Below are positions 8,266-17,015 of a stretch of 64,000 bases of DNA, one piece after another. The position numbers and the translations under genes were made by a program. Under the pieces are notes generated by a model, which was given only the letters and a program-made list of their open reading frames with translations, was not told the DNA's origin and did no database searches. Positions within the stretch are counted from its first letter, which is position 1. Each line of letters starts with the position of its first letter. The stretch is from Pantoea alhagi (GTDB taxonomy: Bacteria; Pseudomonadota; Gammaproteobacteria; Enterobacterales; Enterobacteriaceae). Location of the stretch: positions 434,001 through 498,000 of the forward strand of contig NZ_CP019706.1 in the NCBI RefSeq assembly GCF_002101395.1, read 5' to 3'.

Positions 8266-8520
8266 ATGCGAACACAATCCACCAGCGCTGGCCGGGAAAT
8301 AACCGACTATTTTAACAGCCCGGCATGGCACGCCCCCAAAGAAGCGGAGCTGTTAGCAATCATTATGACGGAGCTGATGCAGACGGGCCAACCCACTACC
8401 GATAAAGCGCTGATTGCCAGCGTCATCAAGAAACTGGATTTGGAAAAAGATGAAAGCGTTCTGCAAAGCTATCGTAATGTGTTGGCGCAGCTGATGAGCA
8501 GCACCGCCGAAATGCCTTAG
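8266..8520 (+). CDS. YmgB/AriR-like biofilm regulator family protein
   Basis: This 84-residue protein resembles the YmgB/AriR family, small helical dimers connected with biofilm and acid resistance in Escherichia. It shares the pattern ITDYFNSP, then a helix with LLAIIMTELMQTG, then ALIASVIKKLD and a final helix VLQSYRNVLAQLM. TTGGAGGT lies just upstream of the ATG at 8266, which is preferred to an earlier one at 8242. Identification rests on pattern similarity over a short protein, so a related but distinct family is possible. Confidence 0.65.
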   Translation: MRTQSTSAGREITDYFNSPAWHAPKEAELLAIIMTELMQTGQPTTDKALIASVIKKLDLEKDESVLQSYRNVLAQLMSSTAEMP

Positions 8521-8563
8521 CCAGTGGCGCTGCCGTAATACTCCGCTTTCGGCGGCGAAGCGC

Positions 8564-9112
8564 TTAATGAAACCACAGATACCAGTAGAGCGCGGTTTCC
8601 GCCGGATGCGCATGCAGCGCCCGATAAAGCTGGCGATCAATGCCGCCCAGCTCAAACCCCATTTTTTCATACAGCAGGCAGGCGGCCACGTTGGTATTCT
8701 GCGTTTCCAGCGTCACGCCAGCCAGCTGTTGCTCACGTGCCCAGCGGATGGCACGCTGTAACAGTGCGCAGCCGCAGCCGCAGCCGCAGCGTCGGAAAGC
8801 GCCGTCAACGGCGATATCTTCCACCAGCGCCAGGCCATTCCAGTTGCGGCTTACCGCCAGATAACCTGCTGGCTGCCCTCCTACCCGCGCCACATATAGC
8901 GCGCCATCGCGGCTATTAACTAACGGGCTAAACTGCTGCGGATCGTTAAAATAATTTTTCTCCCGCGGCGTAACGGAATAGAGACCATCACGCACCGGAC
9001 GATCGAAAACGGCTTCCAGCTCCTGGGTAACGGTAAAACCGTAGTCCAGCGACTGTAGCGCCGCCAGCAAATCGGTGGTGGCCTCAATCACCTCTGTACT
9101 TTTTTGCTGCAT
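8564..9112 (-). CDS. GNAT acetyltransferase, streptothricin-acetyltransferase-like
   Basis: This 182-residue GNAT enzyme transfers acetyl groups from acetyl-CoA to an amine. ALVEDIAVDGAFRR, VTLETQNTNVAACLLYEKMGF and ALYWYLWF match the SatA-type streptothricin acetyltransferase subgroup. The acetyl-CoA P-loop, normally RRxGxGxxLL, reads RRCGCGCGCALL at residues 107-118. It contains an extra Cys-Gly dipeptide caused by a hexanucleotide repeat. The ATG at 9112 is chosen by similarity; upstream codons would run through a terminator. The real substrate is unknown, and resistance cannot be assumed. Confidence 0.8.
   Translation of the reverse strand: MQQKSTEVIEATTDLLAALQSLDYGFTVTQELEAVFDRPVRDGLYSVTPREKNYFNDPQQFSPLVNSRDGALYVARVGGQPAGYLAVSRNWNGLALVEDIAVDGAFRRCGCGCGCALLQRAIRWAREQQLAGVTLETQNTNVAACLLYEKMGFELGGIDRQLYRALHAHPAETALYWYLWFH
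8768..8788 (-). repeat. Hexanucleotide repeat (TGCGGC)3.5 in the acetyl-CoA-binding loop
   Basis: On the coding strand TGCGGC is repeated three times followed by a further TGC, encoding Cys-Gly repeats at residues 109-115 of the GNAT protein. Each unit is six bases, so slippage adds or removes two residues without a frameshift. Confidence 0.9.
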
Positions 9113-9211
9113 GTTCCCTGCTCCCGCTATCGTCATAACCATCCGGCCACTGCGCCGTTTTTTCAAGCGTAGCCGATTGTGGTCATGCTGCATTCTGCGG
9201 TACGCAACAGG

Positions 9212-9238
9212 CAAAAAAAATCCCGCACGCGGCGGGAT
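9212..9238 (-). terminator. Intrinsic terminator between the lipoprotein and GNAT genes
   Basis: On the reverse strand ATCCCGC and GCGGGAT pair and are followed by eight T. It ends transcripts from the I78-type lipoprotein gene before they reach the GNAT gene. Confidence 0.85.
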
Positions 9239-9366
9239 GAATAAGACGAGCATTGCAGTGTTATATGACGGGGAGATCATTCTGTTTCCCTGTATCCTGG
9301 CGGCTAATGATGACAACAGCGTGACAGTGATGACATAAACACTTTCCGGCCATGCCGGTTACATCA

Positions 9367-9666
9367 TTAGCCGCAATAGACGCGGGTAATAACGTTATCT
9401 TTATCGCCGAGGAAATTTAACCGGTTAAGATTGAAATCCATCGTTACGGCTGAATTATAAGGGATCGCCCGTACCGGATGCTCAAACTGCAACTTGCTCA
9501 GCGCCGATAAGGGCTGCCCAACATAATTCTGATAGGCGGATGCGCCGCAGCGATCGGCATCAGGATCGGTCACCGCCGCGCTATCGCTATTTTTTTGCCC
9601 ATGCTGACAGGCCGCCAGCGTAACCAGCGCCGTAATTAGCGCAAGCTTTCCATAAAATTTCACCAC
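9367..9666 (-). CDS. I78-family peptidase-inhibitor-like lipoprotein
   Basis: This 99-residue protein has a lipoprotein signal peptide with lipobox LAAC (Cys at about residue 20), so it should be lipid-anchored. The mature part contains CGASAYQNYVGQPL and ends TRVYCG, the two conserved ends of the I78 peptidase-inhibitor family, which are potato-inhibitor-like beta folds. Those proteins inhibit serine proteases. Activity here is inferred. A terminator lies about 130 nt downstream, so it is probably transcribed alone. Confidence 0.82.
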   Translation of the reverse strand: MVKFYGKLALITALVTLAACQHGQKNSDSAAVTDPDADRCGASAYQNYVGQPLSALSKLQFEHPVRAIPYNSAVTMDFNLNRLNFLGDKDNVITRVYCG

Positions 9667-9812
9667 GATTCTCCTGTTTGGCCAGTCGTTCAGCTATCGA
9701 CCTTAAAGCCTAACCGATTGTCTGGCACGCGCAGAAAGAGTTAACTCACAATGAACTGTGATCCGAATCATAAAAATGGCACGGATTGCACAAAAAACAA
9801 CCGCCCCATCCC

Positions 9813-9838
9813 TATAATTTCCTAAGATTATTCTTAGG
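9813..9838 (+). promoter_or_regulatory. Consensus -10 element and inverted repeat before the 21-residue peptide gene
   Basis: A perfect TATAAT lies at 9813-9818. Directly after it, CCTAAGA (9821-9827) and TCTTAGG (9832-9838) form a perfect inverted repeat with a 4-nt centre. The right arm overlaps the Shine-Dalgarno AGGAGG at 9836-9841. No good -35 is found at 17 bp. A start site near 9825 would put the repeat across the transcription start, so it may be an operator rather than an RNA hairpin. Confidence 0.6.
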
Positions 9839-9847
9839 AGGTGCTGT

Positions 9848-9913
9848 ATGGAACTGGTTGTCTTTATCGGCTTTGCGGTGCTGATGACCTGCGTGGCCAT
9901 CCGTGTTCGTTAA
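9848..9913 (+). CDS. 21-residue single-helix membrane peptide
   Basis: The frame ATG (9848) to TAA (9911-9913) encodes 21 residues starting MELVVFIGFAVLMT and ending RVR. It is one continuous hydrophobic helix with a basic C-terminal end. AGGAGG sits 6 nt before the ATG, an unusually strong ribosome-binding site, and TATAAT precedes it. This is the profile of the small membrane proteins found in enterobacteria. I cannot match it to a named one. The gene lies tail-to-tail with the GGDEF-EAL gene, 12 nt from its stop. Confidence 0.65.
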   Translation: MELVVFIGFAVLMTCVAIRVR

Positions 9914-9922
9914 GCGCCCTAC

Positions 9923-9941
9923 GGGTCAGCCCGGCTGACCC
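9923..9941. terminator. Hairpin at the convergent ends of the peptide and c-di-GMP genes
   Basis: GGGTCAGCC and GGCTGACCC are perfect reverse complements. The repeat encodes the last residues of the reverse-strand protein. No clear U-tract follows on either strand, so termination strength is doubtful. Confidence 0.45.
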
Positions 9942-12538
9942 GTTTCACTGATTTGTTTCTGCCCGACCGTCTCCAGCATATGTATAAAATCCGCAGCGGG
10001 CATGGGTCGACCAAGATAATATCCCTGCCCTTCATCACAGGCGATCGCCTGCAGTTCAGCAAACTGTTCCGCGTTTTCTATGCCTTCAGCGGTAATCACC
10101 AGCGAAAATGCTTTGCCCAGTCCAATGATGCCGTTAACGATAGAGTGTGCCTGCTGCGAATGCGGGAAATCTCTCATATAAGAGCGATCCATCTTCAGGC
10201 CATCAAACGGGAAGGTTTTCAGATAACCCAACGAGGCATAGCCCGATCCAAAGTCATCGACCGTCAACCGCACGCCAAGCGCCTTGAGACGCTGCATAAT
10301 CCGTAGCACTTTATCCGGCTTTTCAAGCGTGACATTTTCAGTGATCTCCAGTTCGAGACGCTCCGCAGGCAGCCCGGTGACCCGCAGAACCGTGGCAACA
10401 CGTTCCGCCAGATCGTCACGGCAAAACTCAACCGGCGAAATATTCACCGATACGTAGAAGGGTTTAGGCCAGTTCAACGCATCACGGCAGGCGCGCTGTA
10501 GCACCCAGTCGCTGATCTGAATAATCAGTCCGGTCTCTTCCGCCAGTGGAATAAAACTATCAGGCATAACCAACGCAGGCGGCGACGGCTGCCAGCGCAG
10601 CAGCGCCTCCGCGCCGTCCATTATGCCGCTGTGCAGCGAATAGCGCGGTTGATAAAACAGGCGCAGCTCATCGCGCACCACCGCCTGGCCCAGCGCACGT
10701 TCCATCTCGCGTCGCCGCACCAGCTGCTCTGACATTTCTGGCGAATAAAAAACCCAGCGGTTACGTCCCAGATTTTTAGACTGGTACAGCGCAATATCAG
10801 CCATTCTGAGCAATTCCTCCGGCTGTAGCGCATCCTGGGGCGCACACGCAATCCCGATCGAGGCGCCAACATTCACCATCTGTCCTGCAACATTAAAGGG
10901 TTTGCGGATCTCATCCATCAAACAACGGCAGCGCGCTTCAATCTCTTCATGGCTGGTCAGGCCGCTCAGCAGCAAAATAAACTCATCGCCGCCCTGGCGC
11001 GACAGCAGATCTTCCTCGCCCAGACAGAGGCGCAGCCGCTGTGAGACTTCGTTTAACACCTGGTCGCCGGCAGCATGACCATACAGATCGTTAATCGGCT
11101 TAAAGTGATCGAGATCGAGACTGAGCATTACCAGCGGCTGTGCGACGGTTGGCTGCGCCTGCAGTTTGCCGTTTAAAAATTCATTCATCCGGTGGCGGTT
11201 CGGCAGGCCGGTCAGCGTATCGTGCTGCGACAGATACTGGATACGCGCCTGAGCTTCAACTTCCAGCGTAATATCCGAGACGGTGCCGCGAAAGCCAACC
11301 TTTATGCCCTGCACTTCTATCGGCTTCGCCACCAGACTACAGATACGCTCTTCGCCCTGTGCCGAATGATAATGGCAGCGCAGCGTACGCCGGTCATTGC
11401 CGTTATTTTGCCGCTGTATCCACTCCGAAACCGGCTGGCTGCAGCTGCCCAGCAGGCTATCTATCGGTTTGCCAAGCTGTATCGCAATCTCATAGCCGGT
11501 TACTGCCGTAAAACGTGAGGAGAGATAGGTCAGCACACCCCGCGAGTCAGTTTCCCATATCCAGTCAGAAGAGGCCTCCGCCACATCGCGAAAGCGCGCC
11601 TCGCTGTGGCTCAATTCATGTTTACTCTGACGGAGTTGCTCAAAGCGCCAGTCGGAAAGCCGGGCGTTATCCATCGCATGGTGGATCACCCGTCGGGAAA
11701 TAATACCCAGCATCAGCATGGTTAGCGCCAGCAGCGGCACGGTAACCATTAACAAATGGTGTCCGGGCTTACTGCTATCCCAGGCAAGAAGCAAAGGTTC
11801 GCTCTGCTCTATCGTCAGCATCAGGCCTGTCGCTACGGTTTGCTTTCCAACAGGGGCATGCATGTTTTTGATACCAATGCCGTGCCCCAGCGCCAACAGC
11901 TTGTTCGGCGTATATCGGTCAACAAAAATCATCACCGACGGCGGCCCGGGAATCGTCCCCAGCCCTGGCACTTTACCGTGCGTGATTGGCGCAGCGGCAA
12001 CAATCGCAGGCCATCCTTTAATACGTGCGTTTTTGACCAGGGCGTTATCTTCGCTGGTAAAAGATCGCGCTTGCTGCACGATGACAGTGCCCTGTTTGCC
12101 CAGCCATGATTCAATGGACATATCGGAGAGCTGGCCATCAATCACCGCATAGCGCGTCCGGCCGCTGCCATCTACAACGAAGATTCCTTCATAGTGATAT
12201 TCTTTATATAACCCCGGCCCGAAATTCTGCTGCGTAAAGGCCCACTCTTTATCTACCTGTAGATGCAGATGAATCCAGGCCTCGCCCCAGAATGCGTAAT
12301 CACGGATATCGGTCAAAATAGACTGCTGGCGATCCTGCCAGGCATTGCGCAGCAAAAACTTCTCCTGCGCCAGCGCGGTGGTATTTTGCCGCATCGCAAT
12401 AGCGATAATGAACACTGCGGTAGTCAGGAACACGGTGGCAAACATGCAGCCCAGTACCAACAGCGTTCGACGCGTAAAAAGCGTCGCGGGCGTTTCCTCA
12501 GTGCGAAAGTTAAAAGATAATAAAGAAGGTAGATTCAT
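9926..12538 (-). CDS. CHASE4-PAS-GGDEF-EAL cyclic-di-GMP protein
   Basis: This 870-residue inner-membrane protein has a first membrane helix at about residues 26-48, a periplasmic CHASE4-type sensor (about 55-255), a second helix (about 262-282), a PAS domain (about 312-425), then GGDEF (about 435-600) and EAL (about 610-860). The cyclase motif GGDEF is intact. The inhibitory I-site is absent, with Gly where Arg is expected in RxxD. The phosphodiesterase residues (EALLRW, NISP, ITEN, DDFG, TAEGIEN) are all kept, so either or both activities are possible. The ATG at 12538 is preferred over two TTG codons just before it. Confidence 0.92.
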   Translation of the reverse strand: MNLPSLLSFNFRTEETPATLFTRRTLLVLGCMFATVFLTTAVFIIAIAMRQNTTALAQEKFLLRNAWQDRQQSILTDIRDYAFWGEAWIHLHLQVDKEWAFTQQNFGPGLYKEYHYEGIFVVDGSGRTRYAVIDGQLSDMSIESWLGKQGTVIVQQARSFTSEDNALVKNARIKGWPAIVAAAPITHGKVPGLGTIPGPPSVMIFVDRYTPNKLLALGHGIGIKNMHAPVGKQTVATGLMLTIEQSEPLLLAWDSSKPGHHLLMVTVPLLALTMLMLGIISRRVIHHAMDNARLSDWRFEQLRQSKHELSHSEARFRDVAEASSDWIWETDSRGVLTYLSSRFTAVTGYEIAIQLGKPIDSLLGSCSQPVSEWIQRQNNGNDRRTLRCHYHSAQGEERICSLVAKPIEVQGIKVGFRGTVSDITLEVEAQARIQYLSQHDTLTGLPNRHRMNEFLNGKLQAQPTVAQPLVMLSLDLDHFKPINDLYGHAAGDQVLNEVSQRLRLCLGEEDLLSRQGGDEFILLLSGLTSHEEIEARCRCLMDEIRKPFNVAGQMVNVGASIGIACAPQDALQPEELLRMADIALYQSKNLGRNRWVFYSPEMSEQLVRRREMERALGQAVVRDELRLFYQPRYSLHSGIMDGAEALLRWQPSPPALVMPDSFIPLAEETGLIIQISDWVLQRACRDALNWPKPFYVSVNISPVEFCRDDLAERVATVLRVTGLPAERLELEITENVTLEKPDKVLRIMQRLKALGVRLTVDDFGSGYASLGYLKTFPFDGLKMDRSYMRDFPHSQQAHSIVNGIIGLGKAFSLVITAEGIENAEQFAELQAIACDEGQGYYLGRPMPAADFIHMLETVGQKQISETGQPG

Positions 12539-12762
12539 CAACAAAACCCCGGTAACAATGCGTTTACGTAACCTCCGCTATTCATTACGCAGCAACTATC
12601 GCGGCGCGGCGTATGCTCCTGCTTTTTTCACGCGTATATTCCTTATCGGCCTCTGGCGGCGACTGTTTAGCAAAAAAGCGCGCCACTCCGCCGTCTCGAC
12701 AGCGATTCTGGCGGTTGTTACACTTCCCTTCTTCCCTTCTTCCCTTTTTGCTTAAGCCGCCT

Positions 12763-13419
12763 ATGAAAAGCCAATACGACAGAGTCTTTCTGACGCTGTT
12801 TTACCTCGGCAGTTTTGCTCTTTATTACCTGATTACGCTGGCGATCACCTGGTTCCCCAATTACAGCGAGCTACAACAAAAAGGGCTGCTGGTGCCGGTT
12901 CTCTGTCTTTTTGAGTTTGCCGTGCTGTGGCCGCTGTATCGTTTTTATCAAACGCGCCGTAGTGATATTCCTCTGGGACGGCTGCAGCCGAAAACCATGC
13001 TGCTGTTTATGCTGCTGCTGCTGGGGCTGATGGTCGCGCAAACGCAGTTTTTACAACCGGAGCGCTGGCTGGAAGATCAGGCGCAGCAGACGCCGTTTTC
13101 GCTCGGCATCCTGCTGTTTTCGGCCGTACTGCTGGCACCGATTTTTGAAGAGATTCTGTTTCGCGGCTTTCTGCTGCAGGCATTTCTGCTGTGGGCGCCG
13201 CATAGCCGCTTTGCCTGCATTCTGCTGACATCGCTGCTGTTTGCCGTAATGCACACGCAATATATCCACTGGCAAACCCTGGCGGTGCTGACGCTGTTTT
13301 CTGTGCTGCTTTGCTATGCACGCCTGCGCGGCAACGGCTTGCTGCTGCCGGTACTGCTGCATATGCTTAATAATCTGATTGCCCTGCTGCCGTCCATCTG
13401 GTTTGTGCAGCACTCCTGA
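12763..13419 (+). CDS. CPBP-family intramembrane glutamic protease
   Basis: This 218-residue protein has about six membrane helices and the CPBP (CAAX protease and bacteriocin-processing, Abi) motifs: EEILFR (E129, E130, R134), FAVMH (F160, H164) and HMLNN (H200, N204). The family cleaves peptide bonds inside the membrane using two glutamates, and bacterial members have roles from peptide maturation to immunity against bacteriocins. The substrate is unknown. The ATG at 12763 gives the family length. Its ribosome-binding site is weak, and a pyrimidine-rich tract (three CTTCCCTT-like units) lies just upstream. Confidence 0.85.
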   Translation: MKSQYDRVFLTLFYLGSFALYYLITLAITWFPNYSELQQKGLLVPVLCLFEFAVLWPLYRFYQTRRSDIPLGRLQPKTMLLFMLLLLGLMVAQTQFLQPERWLEDQAQQTPFSLGILLFSAVLLAPIFEEILFRGFLLQAFLLWAPHSRFACILLTSLLFAVMHTQYIHWQTLAVLTLFSVLLCYARLRGNGLLLPVLLHMLNNLIALLPSIWFVQHS

Positions 13420-13540
13420 AGTCCGGTTTTATAACTATTTTAACGGCTTTATAACTTTTTCTGCTAAGCATAGCGAATAATCTACTATCAGCCTGCTGTT
13501 CAGTTCCCTTACACTCGCGAAAAAAACGGTAAGGAACATC

Positions 13541-15109
13541 ATGAAAATTTTTGCTCCCGCAGTTCTGACGCTGGCCCTGAGCACCAGCTTTGCTGCCAAC
13601 GCAGCAACGCCTCCCGATACGCTGGTGATCGCCCAGTCAATTGATGATGCCAGCAGCTTCGATCCGGCTGAAGGATTTGAGCTCACCTCCGTGCAGGCTT
13701 TTACCAACCTTTATCAACGCCTGTTACAGTCCGATCCGCAGAATCCTAACGAGCTGAAGCCAACCCTGGCCAGCCGCTGGGAAGCGGGCAAAGATAACCG
13801 TAGCCTGATCGTTACGCTGCGCGACGGCGCTACCTTTGCCTCTGGTAATCCGGTGCGTCCGGAAGATGTGATGTTCTCCCTTGCGCGCGTGGTTAAGCTG
13901 AACCTTGATCCCTCCTTTATTCTTACTCAGCTCGGCTGGACCAAAGAGAATGTGGATAGCCAGCTGAAGAAAATCGACGATCGCCACGTGCAGATTAGCT
14001 GGCAGGCCAACGTCAGCCCAACCTATGTGCTGAGCCTGCTGGCCGCGCCGGTCTCCTCGATTGTGGATGCCAAAACCGTGCTGGCTAACCAGAAAAATAA
14101 CGATCTGGGCAACAAATGGCTGGCTACCCATTCCGCCGGCAGCGGCCCCTTCCAGATCCGTCGCTTTGTGCCGCATGAAGTGGTGCTGTTAACCGCCAAT
14201 CCCCGTTCGCCGGGCGATGCGCCAAAGCTGAAAAATATTCTGATCAAAAACGTCCCGGAAGCAGCGACCCGCCGCCTGCTGCTGGAACAGGGCGATGCAG
14301 ATATTGCCCGTAATCTTGGCGTGGACCAGATCTCCGCGCTGAAAGGCAAACCGGGCGTCAAACCGCTGGCAATCCCGATGGCCTCGCTTTACTACATGCA
14401 GTTCAATATCGACGCGCAGCCCGCGCTGAAAAATCCCGCGTTGTGGCAGGCTGCACGCTACCTGTTTGACTATCAGGGTATCGCCAACGATCTGCTGAAA
14501 GGCCAGTTCCAGGTGCATCAATCCTTCCTGCCGGAAGGCTTCCCGGGCGCGTTGAACGAGACGCCCTATCAGTACGATCCGGAAAAAGCCAGGGCGATTT
14601 TAGCCAAAGCGGGACTGAACAATGTCAGCTTTAAACTGGTGGTCAGTAACCAGCCGCCCTATCTGGATATCGCCCAGGCACTGCAGGCCAGCTTTGCAAA
14701 AGGCGGCATTAAGATAGAGCTGATCCCCGGCCTGAGCACCGAAGTCGCGACCAACGTGAAAGCGCATAAATATGAAGCCACGTTAAACGCCTGGGGAGCG
14801 GACTATTTCGATCCGAATACCAACGCCTCCGCCTTCGCCTATAACCCGGAAGATGGCAGCAAAACCCTCGCCTGGCGCTCTAACTGGCATATTCCTGAGC
14901 TGAGTAAGCAAACGCTGGCCGCCACCGCAGAAAGCGATCCGGCGAAGCGCGTTGCGCTTTATCAGGCGATGCAGCGCGAAGTGATGAAAAACTCTCCTTA
15001 TGTGGTCGGCCTGCAGGCACGTAACCTGATCGCCGTTCGCGATAATCTGAAAGGCTACGTTCAGGGCATCAACCCCGATATGGTTTACTACAGCCAGGTC
15101 AGTAAGTAA
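13541..15109 (+). CDS. ABC transporter substrate-binding protein (peptide/nickel family 5)
   Basis: This 522-residue periplasmic binding protein starts with a signal peptide (about residues 1-22, ending AANAA) and belongs to solute-binding family 5, like DppA, OppA and NikA. DTLVIAQSIDDASSFDP is the typical mature start, and AHKYEATLNAWGADYFDP is the usual second-lobe segment. It is the first gene of a five-gene operon with two permeases and two ATPases. The ligand may be a di- or oligopeptide, but the sequence does not decide this. AAGGAAC precedes the ATG. Its TAA shares one base with the next start. Confidence 0.88.
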   Translation: MKIFAPAVLTLALSTSFAANAATPPDTLVIAQSIDDASSFDPAEGFELTSVQAFTNLYQRLLQSDPQNPNELKPTLASRWEAGKDNRSLIVTLRDGATFASGNPVRPEDVMFSLARVVKLNLDPSFILTQLGWTKENVDSQLKKIDDRHVQISWQANVSPTYVLSLLAAPVSSIVDAKTVLANQKNNDLGNKWLATHSAGSGPFQIRRFVPHEVVLLTANPRSPGDAPKLKNILIKNVPEAATRRLLLEQGDADIARNLGVDQISALKGKPGVKPLAIPMASLYYMQFNIDAQPALKNPALWQAARYLFDYQGIANDLLKGQFQVHQSFLPEGFPGALNETPYQYDPEKARAILAKAGLNNVSFKLVVSNQPPYLDIAQALQASFAKGGIKIELIPGLSTEVATNVKAHKYEATLNAWGADYFDPNTNASAFAYNPEDGSKTLAWRSNWHIPELSKQTLAATAESDPAKRVALYQAMQREVMKNSPYVVGLQARNLIAVRDNLKGYVQGINPDMVYYSQVSK

Positions 15110-16161
15110 TGGCAACCAGCACAACGCATGCCGGGCTTGCCCGGCAATTCTGGCGCGGTGGCCGTCGTCTCGTCACTGGCCTGCTCTCCTTGCTGGTCAC
15201 GCTGCTGGGCCTGCTGGCTTTCACCTTTATGCTCTCCCATTTGTCGCCGGTCGATCCGGTGTTACAGGTAGCAGGCGATCACGCCAGCGAATCCACTTAT
15301 CAGCAGGTGCGTCACGATTTAGGGCTGGATAAGCCGCTGCCGGTGCAGTTCTGGCGTTATCTGAGCCATCTGGCGCACGGCGAACTGGGCGTATCCAATA
15401 TCACCAGCCAGCCGGTCGCCAGCGATCTGGCGCGCACCTTTCCGGCCACGTTAGAGCTGGCCACCTGCGCCATGATTTTCGGCGCGGTATTCGGTATTAC
15501 GCTGGCGTTGCTGGCGGCCTGGAAGCCAGGCAGCCTGCTGGATAATCTGGCGCGTCTGATTTCGCTGCTGGGCTATTCGGTGCCGGTTTTCTGGCTGGGG
15601 CTGCTGGGGCTGCTGCTCTTTTATGCGGTGCTGCACTGGTCTGCCGGGCCGGGACGACTGGATGACATCTGGATCTACACGCTGGAGCCAAAAACCGGCT
15701 TTGTACTGATTGACAGCTGGCTGTCGGGCGACAGAGAGATGTTCCGCAACGCCATTGCACATTTATGGCTGCCGGTGGTGGTGCTGGGGATGCTGTCGAT
15801 GGCGGGCATTACCCGCCTGCTGCGCGCCGCCCTGCTGGAAGAAAACAGCAAAGAGTATGTCACGCTGGCACGGGCGAAAGGTGCCAGTCGCGGGCGTATT
15901 CTGCTGTGCCATATCTTCCCTAACGTACGCGGCACGCTGATTACCGTGCTGGGGCTCTCCTACGCCACGCTACTGGAAGGCTCGGTATTAACGGAAACGG
16001 TTTTTGCCTGGCCCGGCGTGGGCCGCTATCTGACCACCGCGCTGTTTGCCTCCGACATGCCCGCCATTCTTGGCGCAACGCTGCTGATTGGCAGCTGCTT
16101 TGTGCTGCTTAATGCGCTGGTTGATGCGCTGACCTGGTTAACCGATCCGAGAACCCGATGA
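15109..16161 (+). CDS. ABC transporter permease (DppB/OppB type)
   Basis: This 350-residue inner-membrane permease has about six helices and the family signature EYVTLARAKGASRGRILLCHIFPN, the EAA loop that contacts the ATPase. HLSPVDPV and ELGVSNITSQPVASDL are also typical of DppB-type subunits. Its start overlaps the end of the binding-protein gene by one base, and its end overlaps the next permease by four, which indicates translational coupling. It forms the channel together with the 285-residue permease. Confidence 0.9.
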   Translation: MATSTTHAGLARQFWRGGRRLVTGLLSLLVTLLGLLAFTFMLSHLSPVDPVLQVAGDHASESTYQQVRHDLGLDKPLPVQFWRYLSHLAHGELGVSNITSQPVASDLARTFPATLELATCAMIFGAVFGITLALLAAWKPGSLLDNLARLISLLGYSVPVFWLGLLGLLLFYAVLHWSAGPGRLDDIWIYTLEPKTGFVLIDSWLSGDREMFRNAIAHLWLPVVVLGMLSMAGITRLLRAALLEENSKEYVTLARAKGASRGRILLCHIFPNVRGTLITVLGLSYATLLEGSVLTETVFAWPGVGRYLTTALFASDMPAILGATLLIGSCFVLLNALVDALTWLTDPRTR

Positions 16162-17015
16162 CACAACATTTATCCGACGCGGAAATCGTCACGCCGGCAC
16201 CGCGCCGCCGTCGGTTGACGACGCTGGCAGTTGGCGCCACGCTGGTGGCCATTCTGGTACTGACCGCGCTGCTGGCTCCGCTGCTGGCGCCTTTCGATCC
16301 CAATGCGCAAACTATCTCTGCCCGTTTGCTGCCCCCTTCTGCCGCTCACTGGTTTGGCACCGACGGCTTTGGTCGCGATCTGCTGTCGCGCGTGATTTAT
16401 GGCGCACGCCCAACGCTGCTGCTGGTGTCGCTGATTTTAGTGCTGACCATTCCGTTCGGGCTGCTGATCGGCATTGTCGCAGGCTACCTCGGCGGCTGGA
16501 CCGAGCGCGTGCTGATGCGGATCACTGATATTTTCCTGTCGCTACCTAATCTGGTGATTGCGCTGGCGCTGGTTTCCATCCTCGGTCCCGGCCTGCTTAA
16601 TGGCGCACTGGCGCTGGCATTAACCAGCTGGCCACCCTTTGCGCGTCAGGCGCGTGCGGAAACGCTGGCGCTGCGCCGCAGTGATTATCTGGCTGCCGCG
16701 CGTATGCAGGGCATAACCGGACTGCGCCTGATGTTTGGGCATATTCTGCCGCTCTGTCTGCCCAGCGCCGTGGTGCGCGCCGCGCTCAGCCTCGGCGGGA
16801 TTATTCTTTCCGCCGCCGGTCTTGGATTTCTTGGCATGGGCGTACAGCCGCCTACCGCTGAATGGGGCTCAATGGTCGCGGAAGGCAGTAAAGTGATTTT
16901 CGATCAGTGGTGGGTGGCGGCTGCGCCGGGCGGCGCCATCTTATTCGCCAGCCTTGCTTTTAACCTGACAGGCGACGGCCTGCGTGACCGACTGGATACC
17001 CGCCATGGCAACTGA
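16158..17015 (+). CDS. ABC transporter permease (DppC/OppC type)
   Basis: This 285-residue permease has an N-terminal helix, then the DppC-type LLPPSAAHWFGTDGFGRDLLSR segment split by the family spacing, five more helices, and the EAA loop (RSDYLAAARMQGITGLRLMFGHILP-like). LGFLGMGVQPPTAEWGSMV near the end is also characteristic. It overlaps both neighbours (4 nt and 11 nt), so all are co-translated. It pairs with the preceding permease as the membrane channel. Confidence 0.9.
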   Translation: MTQHLSDAEIVTPAPRRRRLTTLAVGATLVAILVLTALLAPLLAPFDPNAQTISARLLPPSAAHWFGTDGFGRDLLSRVIYGARPTLLLVSLILVLTIPFGLLIGIVAGYLGGWTERVLMRITDIFLSLPNLVIALALVSILGPGLLNGALALALTSWPPFARQARAETLALRRSDYLAAARMQGITGLRLMFGHILPLCLPSAVVRAALSLGGIILSAAGLGFLGMGVQPPTAEWGSMVAEGSKVIFDQWWVAAAPGGAILFASLAFNLTGDGLRDRLDTRHGN

